Below, one piece after another: positions 1 through 7,921 of a stretch of 64,000 bases of DNA (positions within the stretch are counted from its first letter, which is position 1; every line of letters starts with the position of its first letter). Origin of the DNA: Ga0077555 sp031367895 (GTDB lineage Bacteria; Pseudomonadota; Alphaproteobacteria; Rhizobiales; Hyphomicrobiaceae); the NCBI GenBank assembly GCA_031367895.1, contig JANLQP010000093.1:1-64000 (forward strand), read 5' to 3'. The position numbers were made by a program, and so were the translations under genes. The notes beneath the pieces were generated by a model. That model saw only the letters and a program-made list of their open reading frames with translations, was not told the DNA's origin and did no database searches.

Positions 1-792
1 GCTGCGCTGATCACCGGCTGGTGCATCGATCACGGTGGCTGGCGGACGGCGTTCATCGCGCCGGGCGTCGTCTCGGTGGTGATCGGCTTCGCCTACTGGT
101 GGCTGGTACGCGGTGAGATCGCGGCGTCTGCCAACAAGCCCAAAGCCGCCGCCACGACGTCCAATCCAACTGCCGGCATGTCGGCTGAGGCGAAGGCTGC
201 GCTCTGGCGGCTGACCGCGATCGTGTTCTTCACCACGGCGGTCTCGAGTCTCGTCTTCCAGTCGACCACGTTCGCGCTGCCGAAAGTCTTCGATGAGCGG
301 CTGTCCGGTATCGCCGGCTCAGCGACGCTGGTCGGCCGTCTGGCGTTCATCGTGTTCGCGGTTGCGTCACTGGCGCAGCTTGTCGTCGGCTCGATGCTCG
401 ACAAATACGGGCCGCGTCTGGTGTTCATGGCGGTCGCCGCGATCCAGGTCGTGTTCTTCGCATTGATGCCGGGCTTCACGGACTGGAGCGCGTTCGCCAT
501 CGCCTTGGGCTTCATGCTCGGCGCCTTCGGCCAGATCCCGATCAACGACTACATGATCGGCCGGATGGCGAAATCGGAATTGCGCGCCACGATCTACGGG
601 TTGCGTTACGTGGTCAGTTTCACGGTGCTGGCCGCCGCACTGCCGCTGATCGCGCTGATCCACAAGAATTATGGTTTCGACACGCTGTTCCGCGTGCTCT
701 CGGTCGCGGCCGCCGTCATCTTCGCGGCGGTGACACTGCTGCCGCGGCAGATCCCGGACGGGTCGGTGGTGCCGGCGGCAGCGAAGGCATAA
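1..792 (+). CDS. MFS transporter, C-terminal part (5' end outside window)
   Basis: The frame is open from base 1, so the gene starts upstream of the window; about 263 residues are visible. They contain roughly seven hydrophobic helices separated by short charged loops. One cytoplasmic-type loop reads GSMLDKYGPR, the usual D-(K/R)-x-G-(R/K) loop of the major facilitator superfamily. A soluble loop rich in Ala and Lys sits around visible residues 40-65. It is an inner-membrane secondary transporter. The substrate cannot be read from the sequence. The family is clear; any specific substrate would be a guess. Confidence 0.85.
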   Translation, partial: AALITGWCIDHGGWRTAFIAPGVVSVVIGFAYWWLVRGEIAASANKPKAAATTSNPTAGMSAEAKAALWRLTAIVFFTTAVSSLVFQSTTFALPKVFDERLSGIAGSATLVGRLAFIVFAVASLAQLVVGSMLDKYGPRLVFMAVAAIQVVFFALMPGFTDWSAFAIALGFMLGAFGQIPINDYMIGRMAKSELRATIYGLRYVVSFTVLAAALPLIALIHKNYGFDTLFRVLSVAAAVIFAAVTLLPRQIPDGSVVPAAAKA

Positions 793-814
793 TAGGAAGC
801 GCAGGGGGGAAGTC

Positions 815-886
815 GTGAATTGGTGAATGCGTGAATTCGTGACGCATTCGGCACCATTTCACGTATTCACGTATTCACCAACTCAC
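815..886. repeat. Long imperfect inverted repeat built from GTGAAT units
   Basis: The left arm (815-844) and right arm (857-886) are 30 nt each and pair with only about four mismatches around a 12-nt loop. Each arm is made of GTGAAT-type units spaced 7-8 nt apart. It lies in the 107-bp gap between the MFS gene and the next gene, ending 13 bp before that start codon. It could act as an mRNA hairpin or terminator for the MFS gene, or be a mobile intergenic repeat. No U-tract follows. Confidence 0.7.
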
Positions 887-899
887 GGACGTTCTTCCT

Positions 900-1487
900 A
901 TGGCCAACAAAGGTTTCCTGCTCGTCACGATGCAACCACCGCCGGCGCTGGAGGAGGAATTCAACGCCTGGTACGACACGGAGCACCTGCCCGAGCGCCT
1001 CGCCGTGCCCGGCATTCTGACCGCACTGCGGTTCGTGTGCACCGACGGGCATCCGCGCTACCTCGCCATGTACGACCTCGAGAACTTCGAGGTGATGACC
1101 TCGCCGGCCTACATGAAGGTCGCGCACGACAGGTCGAGTCCGTGGACAAAGCGCGTCACATCGCGCGTGAAAGTGTGGCGTTCGGCCGGTGTCCAGATTG
1201 CGCCGGGCAACGCCATCACCAAGCAATGCGCGCGTGTGTTGCTGCTGCGCTTCCGCGGTCTCAAGGCTGCAGCTGAGCGCGACATCGTCGCCGGCACCAA
1301 GACCGCGTTCGAGGGCCGCCTCGAGGTGATCCAGACCCGCGTGCTGGCCTACGACACGGGCGCCACCGGTATCGACTATATGGCCTTCGTCGAGCTCCGC
1401 CGGCCGCTGCTCGAGCCATTCGACCACAAGGCCTTCGCTGCCAACGCCGACAAGCTCGATCTGGTGAACATGTACGCGCCTTATTAG
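900..1487 (+). CDS. EthD-like / dimeric alpha-beta barrel domain protein
   Basis: A 195-residue soluble protein without signal peptide. The N-terminal half looks like an EthD-type ferredoxin-like fold: it opens with a beta strand (GFLLVTMQPP), followed by a helix with FNAWYDTEHLPERLAVPG, the (W/F)YDxEHxPE pattern typical of EthD and related dimeric barrel proteins. A second, weaker repeat seems to follow from about residue 105. EthD-family proteins are often small accessory partners of oxidative degradation enzymes; a specific role here is not shown. The start is ATG just after a large inverted repeat; no strong Shine-Dalgarno is visible. It precedes an alcohol dehydrogenase in the same direction, separated by repeat-like DNA. 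Confidence 0.65.
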   Translation: MANKGFLLVTMQPPPALEEEFNAWYDTEHLPERLAVPGILTALRFVCTDGHPRYLAMYDLENFEVMTSPAYMKVAHDRSSPWTKRVTSRVKVWRSAGVQIAPGNAITKQCARVLLLRFRGLKAAAERDIVAGTKTAFEGRLEVIQTRVLAYDTGATGIDYMAFVELRRPLLEPFDHKAFAANADKLDLVNMYAPY

Positions 1488-1572
1488 TTGCGCCTTCGGT
1501 TGCCCAGTGCCAACCGGCGCGTGGATGCGTGGCATTGGGCTGACGTCAGGCTGGCACCGCCCTGGACCAGGC

Positions 1573-1658
1573 GTCAGGCTGAAGCTAGACACAGCACACG
1601 CGCCGGATGCGCCCAGGTGCGGAGCAGGTTTGCGACTTGACTGGGCATCCGAAGGCGC
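1573..1658. repeat. Interspersed intergenic repeat, copy 1
   Basis: This stretch shares three ordered blocks with the reverse complement of 24676-24731: GTCAGGCTGAAGC, CGCGCCGGATGCGC and TGGGCATCCGAAGGCGC. Copy 1 has about 28 extra bases between the second and third blocks. It fills most of the 190-bp gap upstream of the alcohol dehydrogenase and ends 20 bp before its start codon. A REP-like or small non-autonomous element is plausible. Confidence 0.6.
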
Positions 1659-1677
1659 AAAAAATACGGAGAATCGA

Positions 1678-2685
1678 ATGAAAGCCTGGCAGATCGTTTC
1701 CGCCGGTGGCATCGACGCCCTGCACTTGGGTGACGTCGCCCAAACAGCACCGGGACACGGCGAGATCCGCGTGCGCATCCGCGCCTCGGCCATCAACTAC
1801 CGCGACCTGATGACGGTGAAGGATCCGGTCTCACGCAAGCTCCCCTATCCGCGCGTGCCGAACTCGGACGGCGCCGGCGACGTGATCGCGATCGGCCCTG
1901 GCGTCACCGGCTTCAAGGTCGGCGACCGGGTCGCATCATGCTTCTTCCGCTTCTGGCTCGATGGCGCCTGCACGGCCGAGGCAATGGCGAGCGCACTCGG
2001 CGGCGCGATCGACGGCGTACTGGCCGAAGAAGTGAACCTCGCGGCCGATGGCGCCGTGCACTTCCCCGAGCATCTGACCTACGCCGAGGCGGCGACCTTG
2101 CCGTGCGCCGCGCTCACTGCATGGAACGCGCTCGTCGAATGCGCCCGCGTCAAGGCCGGCGACAACGTGCTACTGCTCGGTACCGGCGGTGTCTCGATTT
2201 TCGGCCTTCAGTTCGCACGGTTGCACGGCGCCCGTACCATCATTATCTCTTCGAGTGACGCAAAGCTCGAACGCGCCAAAGCACTCGGCGCAGCGGTCAC
2301 CATCAACTACCGCACGACGCCGAACTGGGAAGCCGCCGTACTCGACGCGACTGGCGGCCGCGGCGTCGATGCAACCGTCGAGGTCGGCGGCGCCGGCACT
2401 TTGCCACGCTCCATCGCCGCAACACGGATCGCCGGCACCATTCCGCTGATCGGCGTACTCGCCGGCGGCCAGATCGATCCGGCGTCGTTCATGCGCAAAT
2501 CCATTCGCATGCAAGGCATCTACGTCGGCTCTAAGCGTATGTTTCAGGACATGAACCGCGCAATCGACCACGCGAAGTTGAAGCCCGTGATCGACAAGCG
2601 CGTGCCGTTCGGCGATGCCAAGTCCGCCTATCGCGCGATGGAAGCGGCCAATCATTTCGGTAAGATCGTGATCGATGGGGCGTGA
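1678..2685 (+). CDS. Zinc-type MDR alcohol dehydrogenase / quinone-oxidoreductase-like protein
   Basis: A 335-residue medium-chain dehydrogenase/reductase. The N-terminal GroES-like domain (about 1-120) contains INYRDLMTVKDP and the NSDGAGDVIAIGPGV strand. The Rossmann domain has LLLGTGGVSIFGLQFA (about 162-177), a GxGGxxxxxxQ variant of the NAD(P)-binding loop, followed by a conserved AKALGA segment. The catalytic-zinc Cys/His ligands of classic ADHs are not obvious, so it may belong to the quinone oxidoreductase-like branch. The start at ATG 1678 is chosen because CGGAG lies 6 nt upstream and the homologous N-terminus begins MKAWQI; an in-frame extension upstream falls in repeat DNA. It reduces or oxidises an alcohol, carbonyl or enone; the substrate is unknown. 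Confidence 0.88.
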   Translation: MKAWQIVSAGGIDALHLGDVAQTAPGHGEIRVRIRASAINYRDLMTVKDPVSRKLPYPRVPNSDGAGDVIAIGPGVTGFKVGDRVASCFFRFWLDGACTAEAMASALGGAIDGVLAEEVNLAADGAVHFPEHLTYAEAATLPCAALTAWNALVECARVKAGDNVLLLGTGGVSIFGLQFARLHGARTIIISSSDAKLERAKALGAAVTINYRTTPNWEAAVLDATGGRGVDATVEVGGAGTLPRSIAATRIAGTIPLIGVLAGGQIDPASFMRKSIRMQGIYVGSKRMFQDMNRAIDHAKLKPVIDKRVPFGDAKSAYRAMEAANHFGKIVIDGA

Positions 2686-2814
2686 GCGAAGTACTCGGGT
2701 GAGGTCGTTTTCAAAAAGCCCCAACTGACGCGCGTTTCGCGCTGGTTTCAAGTCAGTGGCAACTCGCCTTGACCGGCATGCGGGGCATCGCACAGTATCC
2801 TGGCCATCCCCCGG

Positions 2815-3025
2815 GCACCTGCTTGGCACCGCACGCATGGGCACGGACCCGGACCGCTCAGTGGTCAACGCGTGGGGACGCTGCCACGACGTGAAGAATC
2901 TCTTCGTTGTCGATGGCAGTATCTGGGTCACCTCCGGTGGCGTGAATCCGACGTCGACCATCCAGGCGCTTGCGCTTTACATTGCCGACACCATCAAGAA
3001 CCGTCTGGCGACGCTGTTCGATTGA
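2815..3025 (+). pseudogene. C-terminal remnant of a GMC oxidoreductase
   Basis: About 70 codons encode a recognisable end of a glucose-methanol-choline oxidoreductase: GHLLGTARMGTDP, then HDVKNLFVVDGS and TSGGVNPTSTIQALAL, the conserved C-terminal motif that carries the active-site Asn. The FAD-binding N-terminus and middle, normally some 450 residues, are absent. Upstream sequence (2686-2814) shows no GMC similarity in any frame I checked. An open frame starts at ATG 2756 but its first 20 residues do not fit the family. I read this as a decayed gene left between the alcohol dehydrogenase and the MaoC pair. Confidence 0.75.
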
Positions 3026-3073
3026 ACTGAGACGCAGAACCGCAGCAACGGCAATAGGCAAAGGGACGAACCA

Positions 3074-3541
3074 ATGGCAGACGAAAAAACGGTCATCTTC
3101 CCCGTCGAAGCATCGCACATCATGATGTTTCGCCGTTCCATCGGCGACTACGCGGTTCCCGACACCGGGTTGGAGAAAGCGGCCGCACCGCCGACATTCC
3201 CCCGCGCGGTTGCTCAATTCGATCCCGATTATTTTCTGCGGCTGAAACCGGGCGTGCCCTGGTTCGGCTCCGGCAAGGGCCCGACAGGGGTCGAAGGCAA
3301 GGCCTCCTCATCGGGTGGTCTACATGCCGAACAGCATTTCGAGTTCGTCCGGCCCGTCCGACCCGGCGACGTGCTGACCGTCACCGAAAAGGCGGGCAAG
3401 ACCTGGGAGAAGGAGAGCAAGCGCGCCGGCAAGATGATCTTCACCGAGCGTGTTTCGGAATATCGTGACCAGACGGGAGATCTGGTCTGCATCGCACGTG
3501 GCGTCGGTGTGCGCACCGAGCGTCCCGTGGACCAGAAGTGA
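3074..3541 (+). CDS. FAS1-like / MaoC N-terminal dehydratase subunit
   Basis: A 155-residue hotdog-fold protein of the MaoC dehydratase N-terminal type. It has FRRSIGDYAVPDT where catalytic paralogues carry GDxNPxH, so this subunit probably contributes structure and substrate binding rather than catalysis. The GLHAEQHFEFVRPVRPGDVLT segment is the usual family signature in the second half. An AGGGACGAACCA Shine-Dalgarno precedes the ATG. The stop lies 12 bp before the next gene, which encodes the catalytic hotdog partner. Such pairs hydrate or dehydrate 3-hydroxyacyl-CoA or enoyl-CoA thioesters. The substrate is unknown. Confidence 0.8.
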   Translation: MADEKTVIFPVEASHIMMFRRSIGDYAVPDTGLEKAAAPPTFPRAVAQFDPDYFLRLKPGVPWFGSGKGPTGVEGKASSSGGLHAEQHFEFVRPVRPGDVLTVTEKAGKTWEKESKRAGKMIFTERVSEYRDQTGDLVCIARGVGVRTERPVDQK

Positions 3542-3552
3542 GGGGACGAGTC

Positions 3553-3975
3553 ATGCGATTAAAGAAAAACCAAGTCACGGTCGGCGCGACCTTCGAGGAC
3601 GTTCTGGTCAAGGACCTGAAGCGCACGCAGCTGGTGATGTACTCGGGCACCTCCGGCGACTACAACCCGCTGCACTCCGACGACTTCTACTGCCGGGAGG
3701 TGGCCGGCTATCCGGGCGTTTTCGCTCACGGCATGCTGACGATGGGCATGACGGGCCGCGTGGTGACTGACCGGTTCGGTGCGGAGAACGTCAAGAAGTA
3801 CGGCGTGCGATTCACCAATCAGGTTTGGCCCGGCGACGATCTCATGGCCAAAGCCGTGGTTGAAGCGGTCCGCGAGGAAAACGGTGACACGCTCGTCGAC
3901 ATGGTGATTACGACCACCAACCAGAAAGGCGACGTGGTGTTGACAGGCTACGCGACGGCGCGCGTCGATACGTGA
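3553..3975 (+). CDS. MaoC-family acyl dehydratase, catalytic subunit
   Basis: A 140-residue hotdog protein with the hydratase-2 signature SGTSGDYNPLHSDDFY (about residues 33-48), containing the Asp-His pair of R-specific enoyl-CoA hydratases. FAHGMLTMGMTGR follows, as in MaoC proteins. The start is ATG 3553 with AGGGGACGAG directly upstream; a GTG 15 bases earlier is less likely because it overlaps the previous stop. It is translated right after the degenerate subunit and likely forms a heteromer with it. Expected activity is reversible hydration of an enoyl-CoA in the cytoplasm. Confidence 0.85.
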   Translation: MRLKKNQVTVGATFEDVLVKDLKRTQLVMYSGTSGDYNPLHSDDFYCREVAGYPGVFAHGMLTMGMTGRVVTDRFGAENVKKYGVRFTNQVWPGDDLMAKAVVEAVREENGDTLVDMVITTTNQKGDVVLTGYATARVDT

Positions 3976-4060
3976 TCGCGCCGGCATGTGCAAGGCCGCA
4001 ATGAGACGACACAGGCTGAAAAATGTCGTTCCGCATAGCTTGCGCGGACTGTGCTCGTCC

Positions 4061-4543
4061 TCACCGCCCCAGCGGCAGCGCGTTGGAATGTTTCACCTGG
4101 CCGAGCGCGAAACTCGACTCGATGTTGGCGATGCCGTCGATACGGGTCAGCGTCTCCTTCACAAAACGCTCGTAATCGGCGAGATCGCGAGCGACGACGC
4201 GCAGCAGATAATCGCGCGGGCCGGTCATCAGATAGCACTCGAGCACCTCGGGACAGCGCCGGACGGCCGCCTCGAAGCGTTGCATCGCCTCCTCGTGCTG
4301 GCGGTCGAGTTTGATCGAGACGAACACGGAAACCGGCAGCCCGACCTTCACCTGGTCGATGACAGCGGTATAGCCGCGAATGATGCCGGCCTCCTCCAGC
4401 AGGCGCAGGCGGCGCAGGCACGGGCTGGTGGTCAGCCCCGCGCGCTCGGCCAGTTCCGTGGCGGTGAGGCGGCCATTCTCCTGCAGCGCCGTGAGAAGTC
4501 GCCGGTCGATGGCGTCGAGCGTGTCAGCGGCGATTTTTTCCAT
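4061..4543 (-). CDS. Lrp/AsnC-family transcriptional regulator (MdeR-like by context)
   Basis: A 160-residue protein with an N-terminal winged helix-turn-helix (DRRLLTALQENGRLTATELA, then TTSPCLRRLRLLEEAGII) at about residues 13-60. The C-terminal half is a RAM/AsnC ligand-binding domain with the usual GxxDYLLRVVARDL strand. It is transcribed divergently from the E1 gene at 4664, 120 bp away. In Pseudomonas putida a similar arrangement of an Lrp-type regulator (mdeR) beside an E1 gene (mdeB) serves methionine catabolism. By analogy it may sense an amino acid and control its neighbour; the ligand is inferred, not shown. Confidence 0.88.
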   Translation of the reverse strand: MEKIAADTLDAIDRRLLTALQENGRLTATELAERAGLTTSPCLRRLRLLEEAGIIRGYTAVIDQVKVGLPVSVFVSIKLDRQHEEAMQRFEAAVRRCPEVLECYLMTGPRDYLLRVVARDLADYERFVKETLTRIDGIANIESSFALGQVKHSNALPLGR

Positions 4544-4663
4544 TTCAGCGCGGCATCCTGGCGAAATGAGCCAATTTGATTGTTGATGATAGCGAAAAAC
4601 GCAAACTATCGCCAGCCGGGCTCGGGTATTTTGCTGCGATCAGTCTACCCGCGCGAGGACACC
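4544..4663. promoter_or_regulatory. Divergent promoter region between the Lrp gene and the E1 gene
   Basis: This 120-bp gap is more AT-rich than its flanks, especially 4570-4610. Inverted 7-mers CTGGCGA (4558-4564) and TCGCCAG (4609-4615) flank the AT-rich core. Autoregulated Lrp/AsnC genes often bind such a shared region. No promoter boxes can be named with certainty. Confidence 0.4.
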
Positions 4664-7093
4664 ATGCTGGATATGCCGAAGAGCCAACCCACCGACGACC
4701 GCCAGCGCACGCTTGCCATGCTGGCCGAGCTCGAGCGGAAGGTGCTGTGGCTCTCGACCTACATGATCCACCATGCGAACCATGAGATTAACCGCGGCGA
4801 CGGCCTGAAAGTCGGCGGGCATCAGGCGTCGTCGGCGTCGCTGGCGACGTTGATGACCGCGCTCTATTTCCACGTGCTGCGGCCGGAAGACCGAATTGCG
4901 GTGAAGCCGCACGCGAGCCCTATTTTCCACGCCATCCAATATCTGCTCGATAATCAGTCCGTCGACAAAATGAAGAATTTCCGCGGTTTCGGCGGCGTCC
5001 AATCGTATCCGTCGCGCACCAAGGACGACGCGGACGTCGATTTCTCGACGGGCTCGGTCGGCTTGGGTGTGGCAACTACGGGTTTCTCGAGCCTGATCCA
5101 GGACTACGTACACGCAAAGGCCTGGCCGCCGTCGACCGGGCAGACTTGGCCGAAGGGCCGCCTGATCGCGCTGATGGGCGACGCCGAGATCGACGAGGGC
5201 AACATTCACGAAGCCCTGCTCGAGTATTGGAAGCACGGGCTCAAGAACTGCTGGTGGGTGGTCGACTATAACAGGCAAAGCCTCGACAGCGTCGTCTCCG
5301 ACCAGCTGTTCATGAAGGTCGCGGGGCTCTTCGAGAACCTCGGCTGGAAGGTGATCCTGATCAAGTACGGCAAGCTGCTACAGGCCGCATTCCAGGAGCC
5401 GGGCGGGCCCGCTTTGCAGCGCTGGATCGACGATTGCCCAAATGATGTGTACTCGGCGCTCGTCTTCCAGGGTGCCAAGGGCTGGCGGCAGCAGCTGGAG
5501 CAGGACCTGGCCGGCGAACCGCAGACGCTTGCGCTGATCCGTATCCGCGACGACCGGAGCCTAGAACGGCTCATGACCAATCTTGGCGGCCACGACATGG
5601 CGACGATCCTCGAGGCCTTCGAGGGTGCGCCGAACGATCAGCCGGTCTGCTTCATCGCCTACACGATCAAAGGCTTCGGATTGCCATTCGCCGGCCATAA
5701 GGACAACCACGCCGGCCTGATGAACAAGACCCAGATGCAGGAGTTCCGCACACAGCAGGGCATCAATCAGGGCGAGGAGTGGGACAAGTTCGCGGGGCTG
5801 CGGCTCGCCCGCGCCGAGGTCGAGCAATACCTGCATCGCGTGCCATTCAACCGGCTGGGAAAACGCAACTTGCAGGCGCCGAAGATCCCGGTGCCGACGC
5901 TGCCGCAGCTCGACATCAAGGGGCAGATCTCGACGCAACAGGGCTTCGGCCGCATCATGGACGACATCGCCAAGACGGGGGGACCGCTGGCGGATCGGAT
6001 AATGACCACCTCTGCCGATGTCACCGTCTCGACCAACCTCGGGCCCTGGGTCAACAGGCGCAAGCTGTTCTCGATGGTGACGAAGGAGGATCTGTTCAAG
6101 ACGCGTGGCCTGATGAGCCCGCAGAAGTGGGAGATGGATCCGAAGGGCCAGCACATCGAACTCGGGATTGCCGAGATGAACCTGTTCCTGCTGCTGGCGG
6201 CAGCTGGACTTTCGCACGCGCACTACGGCGAGCGGCTGATCCCGATCGGCACGCTGTACGATCCCTTCATCTGCCGCGGGCTCGATGCGCTGAATTCGGC
6301 CTGCTATCAGGACGCGCGCTTCATAGTTGTGGCAACACCTTCGGGCATTACGCTGGCGCCGGAGGGTGGCGCGCATCAGTCGATCTCGACGCCGCTGATC
6401 GGGATGGCGCAGGACGGCCTCGCATCGTTTGAACCGGCCTACGTCGACGAGCTGACGGCGATCATGGAGTGGTCGTTCCACTACCTGCAACGCGAGGGCA
6501 AATCGAAGAAGGCGAAGTCTTGGGAGCGCGAGGAAACCGGGGGCTCGGTGTATCTACGCCTTTCGACCCGGCCGCTTGATCAGTTGCCGCGCACGATGAC
6601 GCCTGAACTGACAAGCGACATCATCAGTGGCGGCTACTGGCTGCGGCGGCCGGATCCGGCGACGGGGCTTGCCGTCGTCTACATGGGCGCGCTGGCGCCG
6701 GAGGCGATCGAGGCGGCTGGGTTGCTGGCGGAGGATCGGCGTGGCATCGGCGTGCTGGCGGTGACTTCGGCCGATCGGCTGTCGGCCGGCTGGCACGGCG
6801 CGCAGCGGGCCCGCGAGCAGGGCCTGCACGACACGCAATCGCACGTCGAAGCGCTGCTGTCGGAGTTGCCGCGCGATGCCGGCATCATCACGCTTTGCGA
6901 CGGGCACCCGGAAGCGCTGTCGTGGATCGGCGGCGTCATGGGCCATCGCGTGCGCGCGCTCGGTGTCGAGCATTTCGGCCAATCGGGCTCGCTGTCGGAG
7001 CTTTACGCGCACTATGGCCTCGACGCGAACGCCATCATGGCCGCTGCCGAGGGGCTGACGGGCGGGCGCATCCGCTATCGGCGCATGGGTTGA
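4664..7093 (+). CDS. Homodimeric 2-oxoacid (pyruvate) dehydrogenase E1, MdeB-like
   Basis: An 809-residue thiamine-diphosphate enzyme of the transketolase/AceE fold, shorter than the roughly 890 residues of classic AceE. The TPP-binding motif is GDAEIDEGN near residue 172, with DYNRQSLD about 30 residues later. The transketolase pyrimidine domain (about 450-620) contains HIELGIAEMN, with the catalytic Glu. The start ATG 4664 has GAGGAC 4 bases upstream; a longer in-frame TTG start exists but its leader looks non-coding. No E2 or E3 gene is nearby. It should decarboxylate pyruvate or a near analogue such as 2-oxobutyrate; substrate preference is inferred from the divergent Lrp gene, as in P. 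putida mdeB. Confidence 0.85.
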   Translation: MLDMPKSQPTDDRQRTLAMLAELERKVLWLSTYMIHHANHEINRGDGLKVGGHQASSASLATLMTALYFHVLRPEDRIAVKPHASPIFHAIQYLLDNQSVDKMKNFRGFGGVQSYPSRTKDDADVDFSTGSVGLGVATTGFSSLIQDYVHAKAWPPSTGQTWPKGRLIALMGDAEIDEGNIHEALLEYWKHGLKNCWWVVDYNRQSLDSVVSDQLFMKVAGLFENLGWKVILIKYGKLLQAAFQEPGGPALQRWIDDCPNDVYSALVFQGAKGWRQQLEQDLAGEPQTLALIRIRDDRSLERLMTNLGGHDMATILEAFEGAPNDQPVCFIAYTIKGFGLPFAGHKDNHAGLMNKTQMQEFRTQQGINQGEEWDKFAGLRLARAEVEQYLHRVPFNRLGKRNLQAPKIPVPTLPQLDIKGQISTQQGFGRIMDDIAKTGGPLADRIMTTSADVTVSTNLGPWVNRRKLFSMVTKEDLFKTRGLMSPQKWEMDPKGQHIELGIAEMNLFLLLAAAGLSHAHYGERLIPIGTLYDPFICRGLDALNSACYQDARFIVVATPSGITLAPEGGAHQSISTPLIGMAQDGLASFEPAYVDELTAIMEWSFHYLQREGKSKKAKSWEREETGGSVYLRLSTRPLDQLPRTMTPELTSDIISGGYWLRRPDPATGLAVVYMGALAPEAIEAAGLLAEDRRGIGVLAVTSADRLSAGWHGAQRAREQGLHDTQSHVEALLSELPRDAGIITLCDGHPEALSWIGGVMGHRVRALGVEHFGQSGSLSELYAHYGLDANAIMAAAEGLTGGRIRYRRMG

Positions 7094-7186
7094 GCCCGAT
7101 AGCTTAACCCCGACTTAAACAGTCCGGGCTAGTCTGAGCATGTCCGCGATTCTGCGGCGAGTCAGCGTTGTCTCGGGTGTGAAGTC

Positions 7187-7705
7187 ATGACGTTGGTTAA
7201 TCGGACGAAGGCACTTGCCGAGAGGCTCGGGCGGTCGAAAACCCTGACTGCTGACGTTCGTCACCCGTTGCAACCGGTGGCCGTACCAACGTCGATGCCC
7301 CCTGCTGCTCCCCTGCAGACGCCGGCACAGACGCGAGCCGTTATCGATCGGGCCGTGCCGCGCCGTGCCGTCGAGCCGTCGATCGTGACGCCGGTCGAGG
7401 AACAAGGCACCAACAACCGCCGCGCCAAGCGTAAGCCGACCTCGCTGCCGGCGATGGTCACCTTTCAGAACATGCGCGTGTCGGTACCGTGCACGGTCGC
7501 CGATATGTCGGGAACCGGCGCGAAGCTGATCTTCACGAAGACAGCGATCAATCAGTACGGCGATCTCGAGCATATGCCGGAGACGTTCACGCTGGTCCTG
7601 CGCGCCGACCGCATGCAGGTCGAGAGCGAGATCAAGTGGCGCCGCGAATGCCAGATCGGCGTTCGTTTTCTCGGACCGCCGAAGCCGATGGCGAGCCGGC
7701 GCTGA
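7187..7705 (+). CDS. PilZ-domain protein
   Basis: A 172-residue protein with a disordered, Pro/Ala/Thr-rich first half and a PilZ domain at about residues 75-165. The c-di-GMP motif is present: RRAKR (RxxxR) followed by DMSGTG (DxSxxG). The usual C-terminal strand IKWRRECQIGVRFL is also there. PilZ proteins bind cyclic di-GMP and pass the signal to motility, polysaccharide or other envelope functions. No target can be named from the flanks. The EAL-domain protein at 29-32.7 kb is a possible modulator of the same second messenger. Confidence 0.85.
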   Translation: MTLVNRTKALAERLGRSKTLTADVRHPLQPVAVPTSMPPAAPLQTPAQTRAVIDRAVPRRAVEPSIVTPVEEQGTNNRRAKRKPTSLPAMVTFQNMRVSVPCTVADMSGTGAKLIFTKTAINQYGDLEHMPETFTLVLRADRMQVESEIKWRRECQIGVRFLGPPKPMASRR

Positions 7706-7850
7706 GCGAGCCAGGACTGGGCCGGGAACGCTGGTAGGCCGCACCCGTTATCGAACTGGAATCCGGCGGGCAGCTGCGTTTTTGATGATTTCCATGCCGC
7801 CTTCGATCTTGACATCGTTGTTGAGCGGAAACCGTTCGATCGCACGCTTC

Positions 7851-7884
7851 AAAATTAAAAAGTGCGCGGCCTTGGTCGCGCACT
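7851..7884 (-). terminator. Rho-independent terminator of the LLM gene
   Basis: Read on the minus strand, AGTGCGCG and CGCGCACT form an 8-bp GC-rich stem around an 8-nt loop, followed by TTTTAATTTT. It lies 38 bp past the stop of the LLM gene at 7922. It is the cleanest intrinsic terminator in the window. Confidence 0.85.
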
Positions 7885-7921
7885 TGTCTTCTGTCCGTCC
7901 ACTCCACAGCGGATGTTCGCG

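Noticed and set aside
7094..7140. Possible terminator after the E1 gene (AGCCCGA/TCCGGGCT)
   Set aside because: Only about seven paired bases around a loop of some 25 nt and no U-run; too weak to list.
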